64,000 nucleotides of DNA from Pseudomonas putida. Lineage in GTDB: Bacteria; Pseudomonadota; Gammaproteobacteria; Pseudomonadales; Pseudomonadaceae. Under the pieces are notes generated by a model. The model was not told the origin of the DNA, ran no database searches, and worked only from the letters and a program-made list of their open reading frames with translations. The stretch's first letter is position 1. Every line of letters starts with the position of its first letter. The stretch lies in contig NZ_CP011789.1 of the NCBI RefSeq assembly GCF_001636055.1, positions 1,984,001 through 2,048,000 of the forward strand, in the 5' to 3' direction. Position numbers and translations under genes: made by a program. Of the stretch, positions 9,834-22,065 are shown in pieces.

Positions 9834-10505
9834 ATGCGCGACTATCAGTGGCTGCACGAGTACTGCATCAATCGCTTCGGCTCGGCCAAGGCGCTCGAAG
9901 CGTTCCTGCCGCAACCGCGCACGCCGGCGCAGTTGCGCGACATCACTGACGACCGCTACCTGTCGACCCTGGCCCTGCGCGTGTTCCGCGCCGGGCTCAA
10001 GCACAGCCTGGTGGACGCCAAGTGGCCGGCGTTCGAGCAGGTGTTCTTCGGTTTCGACCCGGAGAAGGTTGTACTGATGGGCGCCGAGCATCTGGAGCGC
10101 CTGATGCAGGACGAGCGCATCATCCGCCACCTGGGCAAGCTCAAGAGCGTGCCGCGCAATGCGCAGATGATCCTCGACGTGACGAAGGAGAAGGGCAGTG
10201 TCGGTGCCTTTATCGCCGACTGGCCCGAGACCGATATCGTCGGCTTGTGGAAGTACCTGGCCAGGCATGGCAACCAGTTGGGTGGGTTGTCGGCGCCGCG
10301 CTTCCTGCGCATGGTCGGCAAGGATACCTTCATCCCCACCGAGGACATGGCAGCAGCCTTGATCGCACAGAAGGTGATCGACAAGCAGCCCACCAGCCAG
10401 CGCGACCTGGCGCTGGTGCAGCAGGCGTTCAACCAGTGGCATGAAGAGAGTGGCCGGCCGCTGTGCCAGTTGTCGGTGATGCTGGCGCATACCGTCAATC
10501 ATTGA
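9834..10505 (+). CDS. DNA-3-methyladenine glycosylase I-like protein
   Basis: Protein of 223 residues resembling the Tag branch of the HhH-GPD superfamily, which excises alkylated bases in base-excision repair. The stretch IIRHLGKLKSVPRNAQMI resembles the Tag region around the active site, and DIVGLWKYLARHGNQLGG the following helices. I do not see the full set of classical Tag zinc ligands, so it may be a divergent member with altered specificity. Immediately follows ttcA (4-bp gap) and ends at a bidirectional hairpin. Confidence 0.7.
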   Translation: MRDYQWLHEYCINRFGSAKALEAFLPQPRTPAQLRDITDDRYLSTLALRVFRAGLKHSLVDAKWPAFEQVFFGFDPEKVVLMGAEHLERLMQDERIIRHLGKLKSVPRNAQMILDVTKEKGSVGAFIADWPETDIVGLWKYLARHGNQLGGLSAPRFLRMVGKDTFIPTEDMAAALIAQKVIDKQPTSQRDLALVQQAFNQWHEESGRPLCQLSVMLAHTVNH

Positions 10506-10511
10506 GTCCTC

Positions 10512-10550
10512 GTTTAAGCCATCGCGGGCTTGCCCCGCGATGGCTTAAAC
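10512..10550. terminator. Bidirectional hairpin between convergent genes
   Basis: Perfect inverted repeat with arms GTTTAAGCCATCGCGGG and CCCGCGATGGCTTAAAC around a short loop, containing a REP-like core. It separates the Tag-like gene from the convergent DUF2069 gene and can serve both. Confidence 0.75.
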
Positions 10551-10557
10551 GCCAAGC

Positions 10558-11919
<1,362 letters not shown>

Positions 11920-12006
11920 GACGGGTCGCATCCAGCTGGGTGTGGCGGCTATTCTAACCGCAGCGACCGACATTTCATGCCTTAAAACTTCGAGAAGGAT
12001 TGACCC

Positions 12007-12474
12007 ATGGCAAGGCGTTTGGCAGCTGCACTGGCCATCACCGCGAGCCTTTTGCTCGGCGGCTGCGGTGCGGACTACGGCGTGGACCAGCACGGCAATA
12101 TGGTGAAGGCCGAGCAGATCGACGGGCACTGGCTGGTGCTCAACTACTGGGCCGAGTGGTGCGGACCTTGCCGCACCGAGATCCCCGAACTGAACACGGC
12201 GGCCAAGCAATGGTCTGCCCAGGGCATCAAGGTGGTAGGGGTGAACTTCGACGGGCTGCAGGGCGACGACCTCAAGCAGGCCGTGCAGGCGCTGGGCATC
12301 GACTTCACCGTGCTGGCCCAGGACCCGGCCGAACGTTACGAGCTGCCTCGCAGCGAAGCACTGCCGGTGACCTACATCATCGACGACAAGGGCAAGGTGC
12401 GTGAGCAGTTGCTCGGTGAGCAGACGCTCGAAGGGCTGCAGGCGAAGATCAAGGCGCTCAAGGGCGGCGCCTGA
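12007..12474 (+). CDS. TlpA-like thioredoxin-fold lipoprotein
   Basis: Probable membrane-anchored periplasmic thiol-disulfide protein of 155 residues. A lipoprotein signal peptide ends in LLLGGC with the modified Cys at residue 20, and the redox site WCGPC is at residues 51-55, followed by the PVTYIIDDKGKV strand with its cis-proline. It belongs to the TlpA/ResA group. Client proteins cannot be deduced. Start ATG at 12007 follows AAGGA. Divergent from the arsC-like gene. Confidence 0.88.
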   Translation: MARRLAAALAITASLLLGGCGADYGVDQHGNMVKAEQIDGHWLVLNYWAEWCGPCRTEIPELNTAAKQWSAQGIKVVGVNFDGLQGDDLKQAVQALGIDFTVLAQDPAERYELPRSEALPVTYIIDDKGKVREQLLGEQTLEGLQAKIKALKGGA

Positions 12475-12493
12475 CCTGTTGTCGGGGCTGCTT

Positions 12494-12603
12494 CGCAGCC
12501 CATTCGCGGCGCGAGGCCGCTCCTACAAGAGCTCCGCAACTTCTGAATACTGCGGTGTTACTTGTGGGAGCGGCCTCGCGCCGCGAATGGGCCGCGCAGC
12601 GGC
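12494..12603. repeat. Large inverted repeat (REP-related)
   Basis: Two long arms built on GGCGCGAGGCCGCTCC and GGAGCGGCCTCGCGCC, flanked by CTGCTTCGCAG-type and GCCGCGCAGCGGC hairpins. It is a second repeat class in this window, distinct from the GCGGGCAAGCCCGC type. It lies between convergent genes and probably ends both transcripts. Confidence 0.75.
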
Positions 12604-12614
12604 CCCGATGCACT

Positions 12615-13019
12615 TCAGCCTTCCTCAGGCCAGAAGCGCAGCGGCTTGCCTTCGGCCGGCCAGAAGCGGATCTGCTCGATCGCTGACACATCCCAGCGCT
12701 GCACCGTTTCCAGGGCCTGGAGGAAGCGCTGCTCCTGCTCCATCAATGCCGGTGCACACAGCTTGCGGGTCTTGCCGACCTTACCGAAGCTCAATTTATC
12801 GCCGTCCAGGGTATAGCTGGCGAACCAATGGTTGCAGCCCGCATTGCCATAGGCGCGGCCATCATCGGCCAGGGTGAGGGTCAGGTGGCTGTAGTCGATC
12901 AGCGGGCGTTCGCCGATCCACTCCAGCACATAGCTGCGCTCCTGCTGCAGTTTGGAAGGCTGCGCCGCGCAGCCGAACAGGCCGCCGAGCAGCGCGGCGC
13001 AGATCAACAGGTGTTTCAC
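12615..13019 (-). CDS. META domain lipoprotein
   Basis: Putative lipoprotein of 134 residues with lipobox LFGC (Cys17) after a short hydrophobic segment, followed by a META/HslJ-like domain (GRAYGNAGCNHWFASYTLDGDKLSFGK is the central part, read in pieces: GNAGCNHW and LSFGKVGKTRKLC). META proteins are small envelope proteins of uncertain function, some linked to stress tolerance. The start is a GTG at 13019 whose codon overlaps the stop of the upstream gene (GTGA), so the pair is translationally coupled. Confidence 0.8.
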   Translation of the reverse strand: MKHLLICAALLGGLFGCAAQPSKLQQERSYVLEWIGERPLIDYSHLTLTLADDGRAYGNAGCNHWFASYTLDGDKLSFGKVGKTRKLCAPALMEQEQRFLQALETVQRWDVSAIEQIRFWPAEGKPLRFWPEEG

Positions 13020-13453
13020 TGGGCGCTTCCCTGGCAGTTGCGGCACAGGTGACGCTCGCCCTGGCTGCTCCAGCCCAGCTCCGCGATGCGTGCATTGGCG
13101 GCGGGCTGGCGGGCCTTCTTGCCGAGCTTTGCATCGACGGCGAATTCGAAGTCGAGCACGGCCTCGCAGCTGTCGCACTTGACCTGCCAGGTGAGGATTT
13201 CCAGTTCGTTGAACACCGGGCCGCTGGCCACGGCAACCCACTGGCCGCGCGGGTTGATCAGGTGACGGACGCTCTCGACGGTCAGGCGCATGGACAGGTC
13301 CTTGCTGCCTTTGAGCGTCACCAGCAGGACGTCGCCTTTGTGCATCGATCCGCCGTTGCCGGTTACCTGGTAGCGGCCTGGCACCAGCGCGCGGCATTCG
13401 ATCAGGGTGTGTTGCGGGTTGAAAAGGGTGTAGCGGAAATCGTGCTCGACCAT
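13016..13453 (-). CDS. Conserved hypothetical protein with zinc-ribbon-like cysteines
   Basis: Protein of 145 residues from the ATG at 13453 (MVEHDFRYTLF). It has a beta-rich N-terminal half and four cysteines in two CxxC pairs (CDSC and CRNC) that could bind zinc. I do not recognise the family, and no enzymatic motif is visible. Coupled to the downstream META lipoprotein gene by a GTGA overlap. A GGAG ribosome-binding site precedes the start. Confidence 0.7.
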   Translation of the reverse strand: MVEHDFRYTLFNPQHTLIECRALVPGRYQVTGNGGSMHKGDVLLVTLKGSKDLSMRLTVESVRHLINPRGQWVAVASGPVFNELEILTWQVKCDSCEAVLDFEFAVDAKLGKKARQPAANARIAELGWSSQGERHLCRNCQGSAQ

Positions 13454-13478
13454 GGGTCCTCCAGAAATGCCGCGTATC

Positions 13479-14468
13479 CTACCCTGTGACCGTGTTTTGC
13501 GCATCGCCTGCTGCCCAGCGGGCGATGTTGTCCTGGGTGGTCGCGGCAATCGCTTCCAGCGCTTCGCGGGTCAGAAACGCCTGGTGCGCGGTGACGATCA
13601 CGTTGGGGAAGGTCAGCAGCCGGGCCAGCACGTCGTCCTGTAGCGGCAGGTCGGAGCGGTCCTCGAAGAACAGTTGCGCCTCTTCTTCATAGACATCCAG
13701 GCCCAGGTAGCCGAGCTGGCCGCTCTTGAGCGCGTCGATCAGCGCCGGGGTATCGACCAGCGCACCGCGCCCGGTGTTGATCAGCATGGCACCGGGCTGC
13801 AGGCGCGCGAGGCTCTCGGCGTTGATCAGATGACGGGTGTGCTCGGTCAGCGGGCAATGCAGGCTGATGATCCGTGCCTGGCCAAGCAGTTCGGGCAGTT
13901 CCAGATAGCGGGCACCGAGGGCCAGCAGCTCGGGGTTGGGGTAGGGGTCGTAGGCCAGCAACTGGCAGCCGAAGCCGGCCATGATGCGGGCGAACGCAGC
14001 ACCGATCTGCCCGGTGCCGACCACGCCCACGGTCTTGCCGTGCAGGTCGAAGCCGGTCAGGCCATGCAAGGTGAAATCGCCTTCGCGGGTGCGGTTGTAG
14101 GCGCGGTGCAGGCGGCGGTTGAGGGCCAGGATCAGCGCTACCGCGTGCTCGGCCACGGCGTGCGGCGAATAAGCTGGGACGCGCACCACCGTCAGCCCAA
14201 GGTGTGCAGCAGCCGCCAGGTCGACATGGTTGTAGCCCGCCGAACGCAGGGCGATCAGCCGTGTACCACCGCTGGCCAGGCGTTGCAGGACTTCGGCGCC
14301 CAGATCATCGTTGATGAAGGCGCAGACCACCTCGAAGCCCTGGGCCAGTGGGGCGGTGTCCGGGGTGAGGCGAGCGGATTGGAAATGCAGCTCCAGGGCG
14401 CGGCTGGCGGCGGCCTGGGTGAAGCTTTCCTGGTCGTAGTGCTGGCTGCTGAACAACAGGACGCGCAT
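13479..14468 (-). CDS. ldhA: D-lactate dehydrogenase (2-hydroxyacid dehydrogenase)
   Basis: NAD-dependent enzyme of 329 residues reducing pyruvate to D-lactate. It shows the Rossmann motif GVVGTGQIGAAFARI, the catalytic Arg in LIALRSAGYNHVD, the Glu in DVYEEEAQLFFED, and the His in VTAHQAFLT. ADP-binding and dimerisation segments are in place and the length is typical of LdhA. Start ATG at 14468. It lies downstream of gacS on the same strand, an arrangement usual in the P. putida group. Confidence 0.9.
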   Translation of the reverse strand: MRVLLFSSQHYDQESFTQAAASRALELHFQSARLTPDTAPLAQGFEVVCAFINDDLGAEVLQRLASGGTRLIALRSAGYNHVDLAAAAHLGLTVVRVPAYSPHAVAEHAVALILALNRRLHRAYNRTREGDFTLHGLTGFDLHGKTVGVVGTGQIGAAFARIMAGFGCQLLAYDPYPNPELLALGARYLELPELLGQARIISLHCPLTEHTRHLINAESLARLQPGAMLINTGRGALVDTPALIDALKSGQLGYLGLDVYEEEAQLFFEDRSDLPLQDDVLARLLTFPNVIVTAHQAFLTREALEAIAATTQDNIARWAAGDAQNTVTG

Positions 14469-14499
14469 GGTGGAGATTCCTTCGGTGTGTCGTCGACGA

Positions 14500-17254
<2,755 letters not shown>

Positions 17255-17451
17255 ACCTGTCTCCTGTCATGTGCGTGCGGGCCGTCGCGAGTGGACGGGA
17301 TCCCGCAGAACGTTACTCCGCACGCACCGGTAATGCACTTTGTTTGTGCGGGTTTTTTATGGCGCGCGGCGCTGGCAAGGGCATTGGTCGACACTCGGTT
17401 GCCAGAACGGCGTCCCTCGCCAATAATCGCGCAACTGAGAATTCATGGCAG

Positions 17452-18174
17452 ATGCCAATGCATACCGTATCCATTCACGACTCAAGCATCCTCGCCATCG
17501 AGGACGATCCGGTGCTCGGCGCCTACCTGCACGAGGAGCTGCAGCGCGGCGGTTTCCGCGTGACCTGGTGCCGTAATGGCCTGGAAGGCTTGGAAACTGC
17601 TGGCCGCGAGGCCTTCGATGTGGTGTTGCTGGACATCCTGCTGCCAGGGCTCAACGGTCTGGACGCCCTGGCGCAACTGCGCCGGCGCAGCGCCACGCCG
17701 GTCATCCTGATGTCGGCGCTGGGGGCCGAGGCGGACCGTATCAGCGGTTTCCAGCGCGGTGCCGACGACTACCTGCCCAAGCCCTTCAGCATGGCCGAGC
17801 TGCGCGTGCGCATCGAGGCGATCCTGCGCCGGGTCGCCCTGGAGCGCCGGCATCAAGCGCCGCGTGACGTCTTGCCGGGGCAACTGCATTTCGACGACCA
17901 GGCCTGCGACGTGACGCTCGACGGGCAGGCTGCGGGGCTCACGCCCAGTGAATATCGCCTGCTCGACACCCTCAATCGCAGCCAGGAGGAGGTGTTGAGC
18001 AAGCCCTTCCTTTACCAGCAGGTCCTGCAACGTGGCTATTCACGCCATGACCGCAGCCTGGACATGCATGTCAGCCAGATCCGTCGCAAGCTCAAGGGTA
18101 TCGGTTATCACGAGCGCCAGGTGCGCACGGTATGGGGCAAGGGCTACGTGTTCTGTGCCGGCGAGGCAGACTGA
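17452..18174 (+). CDS. OmpR-family response regulator
   Basis: Regulator of 240 residues with a receiver domain (AIEDDPVLGAYL, phospho-acceptor D61 in VVLLDILLPGLNG, conserved Lys in LPKPFSMAELR) and a winged-helix effector (LTPSEYRLLDTL, DMHVSQIRRKLKG). Start at the ATG at 17452 or 17458; neither has a strong ribosome-binding site. The next gene, 2 bp downstream, is its likely cognate sensor kinase. Divergent from gacS. Stimulus and targets unknown. Confidence 0.87.
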   Translation: MPMHTVSIHDSSILAIEDDPVLGAYLHEELQRGGFRVTWCRNGLEGLETAGREAFDVVLLDILLPGLNGLDALAQLRRRSATPVILMSALGAEADRISGFQRGADDYLPKPFSMAELRVRIEAILRRVALERRHQAPRDVLPGQLHFDDQACDVTLDGQAAGLTPSEYRLLDTLNRSQEEVLSKPFLYQQVLQRGYSRHDRSLDMHVSQIRRKLKGIGYHERQVRTVWGKGYVFCAGEAD

Positions 18175-18176
18175 GC

Positions 18177-19610
18177 ATGCTCGATCGTCGATCGCTGTTC
18201 TGGAAGCTGGCGGTGCTGCTGGTGGGCTTCTGCCTGCTGATGATCGGCCTGAGCTACACCTGGGGCCGGCATATGGAAACCCAGAACGCCTTCTTGTCCG
18301 AGCCTGCCCGGCAGCTGTTGCGCGGTTATGCCGCCGAGGCCGAGCAGGCCTGGAACCAGGGTGGCCGCGAAGGCCTCGAGCGCTGGTTGCTGGACATGCG
18401 CCAGCGTGAGTCGGGCTGGATCGCGGTGCTCGATGGCAACTTGCGTCCGCTCGCCGGGGCTCGCTTGTCCACGGAGGAAATCCAGCGCCTGACCCGCCTG
18501 CGCGGCGTCGACTGGCCGATGAGCAGGCGCAGCGTCGACCAGCCCTGGTTGCGCTTGCCGTTCCCCCAGGCTCCCGAGCAGGGCATGCTGGTGATCGAGT
18601 TGCCCCAGCGCCTGACCCCCGGCCAGTACCGGTTGCTCTGGCGGATCATCACCAACGGTGTGATGCCGGGTCTTTTCACCCTGCTGCTGTGCGTGGGCCT
18701 CTACCGGATGCTGATCGTGCCGCTGAACCAGTTGCGCGAGCAGGCCAATGCCTGGCGTGCCGACCAGCTTTCGGCGCGGCTCGATTCGCGCACGATCGGT
18801 CGTGACGACGAGTTGGGCGAGCTGGCGCGTGCCTTCGACCAGATGGCCGAGCGCCTGCAGGGCACCGTGGCCCTGCAGCAGCAACTGTTGCGCGACTTGT
18901 CCCACGAGATGCGCACGCCACTGAGCCGCCTGCGTGTGGCCTGCGAGGGCGAGACCGACGTCGCGCGCCTGCGCGAACGCCTCGAACGGGAACTCGATTG
19001 CATGCAGCAACTGGTCGAGGACACCCTGCAACTGGCCTGGCAGGATGCCGAGCGTGCGCCGATGAACCTTGAGCCCATCCAGCTTCAGGCCCTGTGGGAC
19101 CTGCTGGTGGAGAATGCCTGCTACGAAAGCGGTTGGGCAGCGCAGCGGTTGCAGTGCACGTTGCCGGCCAGCTGTTGGGTGGAGGGTAATCTCAACCACC
19201 TGGCCCAGGCGCTGGAGAACATGCTGCGCAATGCCATCCGCCACTCACCGCATGACGGGGTGGTGCGCCTGAGTGGCCAGCGCGAGGGCAATCACTGGCA
19301 GTTGTTCCTGGAAGATGAAGGCGGCGGGGTGGATGACGACGATCTGGAAAGGATCTTCGCGCCGTTTTCCCGGCTCGACGGCTCGCGCCCCGGGGATGGA
19401 GGCTTTGGGCTGGGGCTGAGTATCGCCCGCAGTGCGATCCAGCGTCAGGGCGGCAGGCTGTGGGCCGAGAATGGGCAACGGGGGTTGCGACTGTGCATGC
19501 GCCTGCCTTGTGTCGACACCGAGGGCTTGGCAGGTAAGCCTGCTGCTGAAAAGGCTTTCACTGTTCTTGCGAGCGCGAGTTTGCCCGCGCAGGGTTCGGC
19601 ACCCATATAA
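18177..19610 (+). CDS. Sensor histidine kinase, partner of preceding regulator
   Basis: Inner-membrane kinase of 477 residues with transmembrane segments near residues 8-24 and 165-185, a periplasmic loop between them, HAMP, HisKA (RDLSHEMRTPLSRLR) and an ATPase domain (NMLRNAIRHS, EDEGGGVDDDD, FAPFSRLDG, GFGLGLSIARSA). G1 reads DEGGGV rather than the usual DxGxGI, a mild deviation. The last 30 residues, after MRLPC, look like read-through of repeat-like DNA before the cysM promoter. Start ATG at 18177, 2 bp after the regulator's stop. Confidence 0.88.
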   Translation: MLDRRSLFWKLAVLLVGFCLLMIGLSYTWGRHMETQNAFLSEPARQLLRGYAAEAEQAWNQGGREGLERWLLDMRQRESGWIAVLDGNLRPLAGARLSTEEIQRLTRLRGVDWPMSRRSVDQPWLRLPFPQAPEQGMLVIELPQRLTPGQYRLLWRIITNGVMPGLFTLLLCVGLYRMLIVPLNQLREQANAWRADQLSARLDSRTIGRDDELGELARAFDQMAERLQGTVALQQQLLRDLSHEMRTPLSRLRVACEGETDVARLRERLERELDCMQQLVEDTLQLAWQDAERAPMNLEPIQLQALWDLLVENACYESGWAAQRLQCTLPASCWVEGNLNHLAQALENMLRNAIRHSPHDGVVRLSGQREGNHWQLFLEDEGGGVDDDDLERIFAPFSRLDGSRPGDGGFGLGLSIARSAIQRQGGRLWAENGQRGLRLCMRLPCVDTEGLAGKPAAEKAFTVLASASLPAQGSAPI

Positions 19611-19705
19611 CTACCTGCTATATCTCCCAGCGATTGCGTGATATGGCGGCGCGTCCTTTGCCGGTATGATAGGCGCCCCTGCCGTCCTGATTGCGAAACA
19701 CGCCC

Positions 19706-20605
19706 ATGACCTTGCAGTACCCAACCATCGCCGATTGCGTCGGCAACACCCCTCTGGTCCGCCTGCAGCGTATCGCCGGGCAGACCAGCAATACTCTCCT
19801 GCTCAAGCTCGAAGGCAACAACCCGGCCGGCTCGGTCAAGGACCGTCCGGCGTTGTCGATGATCACCCGCGCCGAACTGCGCAACCAGATCAAGCCTGGC
19901 GACACCCTGATCGAGGCAACCTCCGGCAACACCGGCATCGCCCTGGCCATGGCGGCGGCGATCAAGGGTTACAAGATGATCCTGATCATGCCCGACAACT
20001 CCACGGCCGAGCGCAAGGCGGCGATGACCGCCTATGGCGCCGAGCTGATCCTGGTGACCAAGGAAGAAGGCATGGAAGGGGCGCGCGATCTGGCCGAAAA
20101 GCTGCAGGCCGAAGGTCGCGGCCTGGTGCTCGACCAGTTCGCCAACGGCGACAACCCGATTGCCCACTACACCAGCACAGGTCCCGAGATCTGGCAGCAG
20201 ACCCAGGGCAACATCACCCACTTCGTCAGTTCCATGGGCACCACCGGCACCATCATGGGCTGCTCGCAGTACCTCAAGGAACAGAACCCGGCGGTGCAGA
20301 TCGTCGGCCTGCAACCGATGGAAGGCTCGGCCATTCCCGGTATTCGCCGCTGGCCGGAGGAATACCTGCCGAAGATCTTCGACGCCACCCGCGTCGATCG
20401 CGTGGTGGACATGTCCCAGCAGGAAGCCGAAGACACCACCCGTCGCCTTGCACGCGAAGAGGGCATTTTCTGCGGTGTGTCCTCCGGCGGTGCGGTCGCG
20501 GCGATGCTGCGTCTGTCCCGTGAAGTGGAAAATGCCGTGATGGTCGCGATCATCTGCGACCGCGGCGACCGTTATCTCTCCACCGGCCTGTTCGACGCGA
20601 CCTGA
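19706..20605 (+). CDS. cysM: Cysteine synthase B
   Basis: PLP enzyme of 299 residues making cysteine from O-acetylserine and sulfide or thiosulfate. PLP lysine K45 lies in [10 protein letters not shown], followed by the substrate loop [12 protein letters not shown] and the phosphate-binding glycine-rich loop [11 protein letters not shown]. The [11 protein letters not shown] stretch is typical of CysM rather than CysK. Start ATG at 19706. Stop overlaps the rlmD start by one base. Confidence 0.93.
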   Translation: MTLQYPTIADCVGNTPLVRLQRIAGQTSNTLLLKLEGNNPAGSVKDRPALSMITRAELRNQIKPGDTLIEATSGNTGIALAMAAAIKGYKMILIMPDNSTAERKAAMTAYGAELILVTKEEGMEGARDLAEKLQAEGRGLVLDQFANGDNPIAHYTSTGPEIWQQTQGNITHFVSSMGTTGTIMGCSQYLKEQNPAVQIVGLQPMEGSAIPGIRRWPEEYLPKIFDATRVDRVVDMSQQEAEDTTRRLAREEGIFCGVSSGGAVAAMLRLSREVENAVMVAIICDRGDRYLSTGLFDAT

Positions 20606-21969
20606 TGTCCAGAAAGAAAAGCAACAGCAGCGGCCTGCGCTTCCAGCCAGCCGGCGGCGACCGCACCCCACAGGTGCCGGTGGGCAAGAAACAACGCCTG
20701 GACATCGAACGCCTGGCCGGTGACGGACGCGGCATCGCCTTTGTCGAGGGGCGCACCTGGTTCGTCAGTGGTGCCCTGGCGGGCGAGGCGGTCGAGGCGC
20801 GGGTGCTCAATGCCCGCGGCAAGATCGTCGAAGCACGCCTTGAGCGCGTGCTGCAGGCCAGCCCCGAGCGGCGCGAGGCGCCGTGCCGGCATTACGCCCG
20901 CTGCGGCGGTTGCAACCTTCAGCACCTGCCCCACGAGGGCCAGCTGGCGCTCAAGCAGCGCCTGCTCGCCGAGCAGTTGCAGCGCGTAGCCGGTGTGCAG
21001 CCTGATGAGTGGGCCGCACCGCTGGCCGGGCCGGAATTCGGCTACCGCCGTCGCGCGCGCATCGCCGTGCGTTGGGATGTGAAGGCGCGCGAGCTGCAGG
21101 TCGGTTTTCGCGCCGAAGCCAGCCAGGACATCATCGCCATCGACGATTGCCCGGTGCTGGTACAACCCTTGCAAACCATCCTGCGACATTTGCCGACCGT
21201 GCTGCGCAGCTTGAGCAGGCCTCAGGCGCTGGGGCATGTGGAATTGTTCAGCGGCACCGCCGAGGCAGTGCTGGTACGCCATGTAGCGCCGCTGGCCGAT
21301 GACGACCTGGCGCGCCTGCAGGCGTTCTGCGAGCAGGCGGGTGCGCAACTGTGGCTGCAGGGCGAGGGTGAGCCGGCGCCACATGATGGCGCCGCGAGAC
21401 TTGGGTTTGACCTTGCCCCTTGGGGGCTGGAGCTGGCGTGGCGACCGGGCGACTTCGTGCAGGTCAATGCCCAGGTCAACACCTTGATGATCCAACAGGC
21501 GCTGGCGTGGCTTGCGCCGCAACCGGACGAACGGGTACTGGACCTGTTCTGTGGCCTGGGCAATTTTGCCCTGCCGCTGGCTCGCCAGGCCCGTGAAGTG
21601 GTGGCGGTGGAAGGTGTGCAGGCGATGGTCGATCGGGCCGCCGCCAACGCCGCGAGCAACAATGTGCATAACGCACGGTTTTTTCAGGCCGATTTATCGC
21701 AGTCTTTGGCAGGTGCCGAATGGGCCGCCGAGGGCTTTTCTGCGGTACTCTTGGACCCACCGCGCGACGGTGCCTACGAGGTGGTGCAAAGCATCGCACG
21801 CCTGAAGGCCAGGCGGCTGGTCTATGTATCGTGCAACCCCGCCACGCTGGCGCGAGACGCGCAGGTGCTGGTCGGCCAGGGGTACCGGTTAAAAAGGGCC
21901 GGGATTCTCGACATGTTTCCTCAGACGGCGCATGTCGAGGCCATGGCGTTATTCGAAGTGGGCCAGTAA
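20605..21969 (+). CDS. rlmD: 23S rRNA (uracil-1939-C5)-methyltransferase RlmD
   Basis: SAM-dependent methyltransferase of 454 residues that makes m5U1939 in 23S rRNA. The N-terminal TRAM domain is followed by iron-sulfur cysteines C94, C100 and C103 ([10 protein letters not shown]) and a fourth Cys in DDCPVLVQ. The catalytic domain has [14 protein letters not shown] for SAM binding, DPPRDGA, and the nucleophile region [10 protein letters not shown]. Coupled to cysM by an overlapping stop/start and followed by relA. Confidence 0.94.
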   Translation: MSRKKSNSSGLRFQPAGGDRTPQVPVGKKQRLDIERLAGDGRGIAFVEGRTWFVSGALAGEAVEARVLNARGKIVEARLERVLQASPERREAPCRHYARCGGCNLQHLPHEGQLALKQRLLAEQLQRVAGVQPDEWAAPLAGPEFGYRRRARIAVRWDVKARELQVGFRAEASQDIIAIDDCPVLVQPLQTILRHLPTVLRSLSRPQALGHVELFSGTAEAVLVRHVAPLADDDLARLQAFCEQAGAQLWLQGEGEPAPHDGAARLGFDLAPWGLELAWRPGDFVQVNAQVNTLMIQQALAWLAPQPDERVLDLFCGLGNFALPLARQAREVVAVEGVQAMVDRAAANAASNNVHNARFFQADLSQSLAGAEWAAEGFSAVLLDPPRDGAYEVVQSIARLKARRLVYVSCNPATLARDAQVLVGQGYRLKRAGILDMFPQTAHVEAMALFEVGQ

Positions 21970-22065
21970 CGGCTGGCCCCTTGGTGCGGCTTCCACGGAC
22001 GGGAAGCGGCACGGTTGATTGCCAGTGCACCCGCGAGGTGCGCTGTATGGAAAGGTAAACGAAAC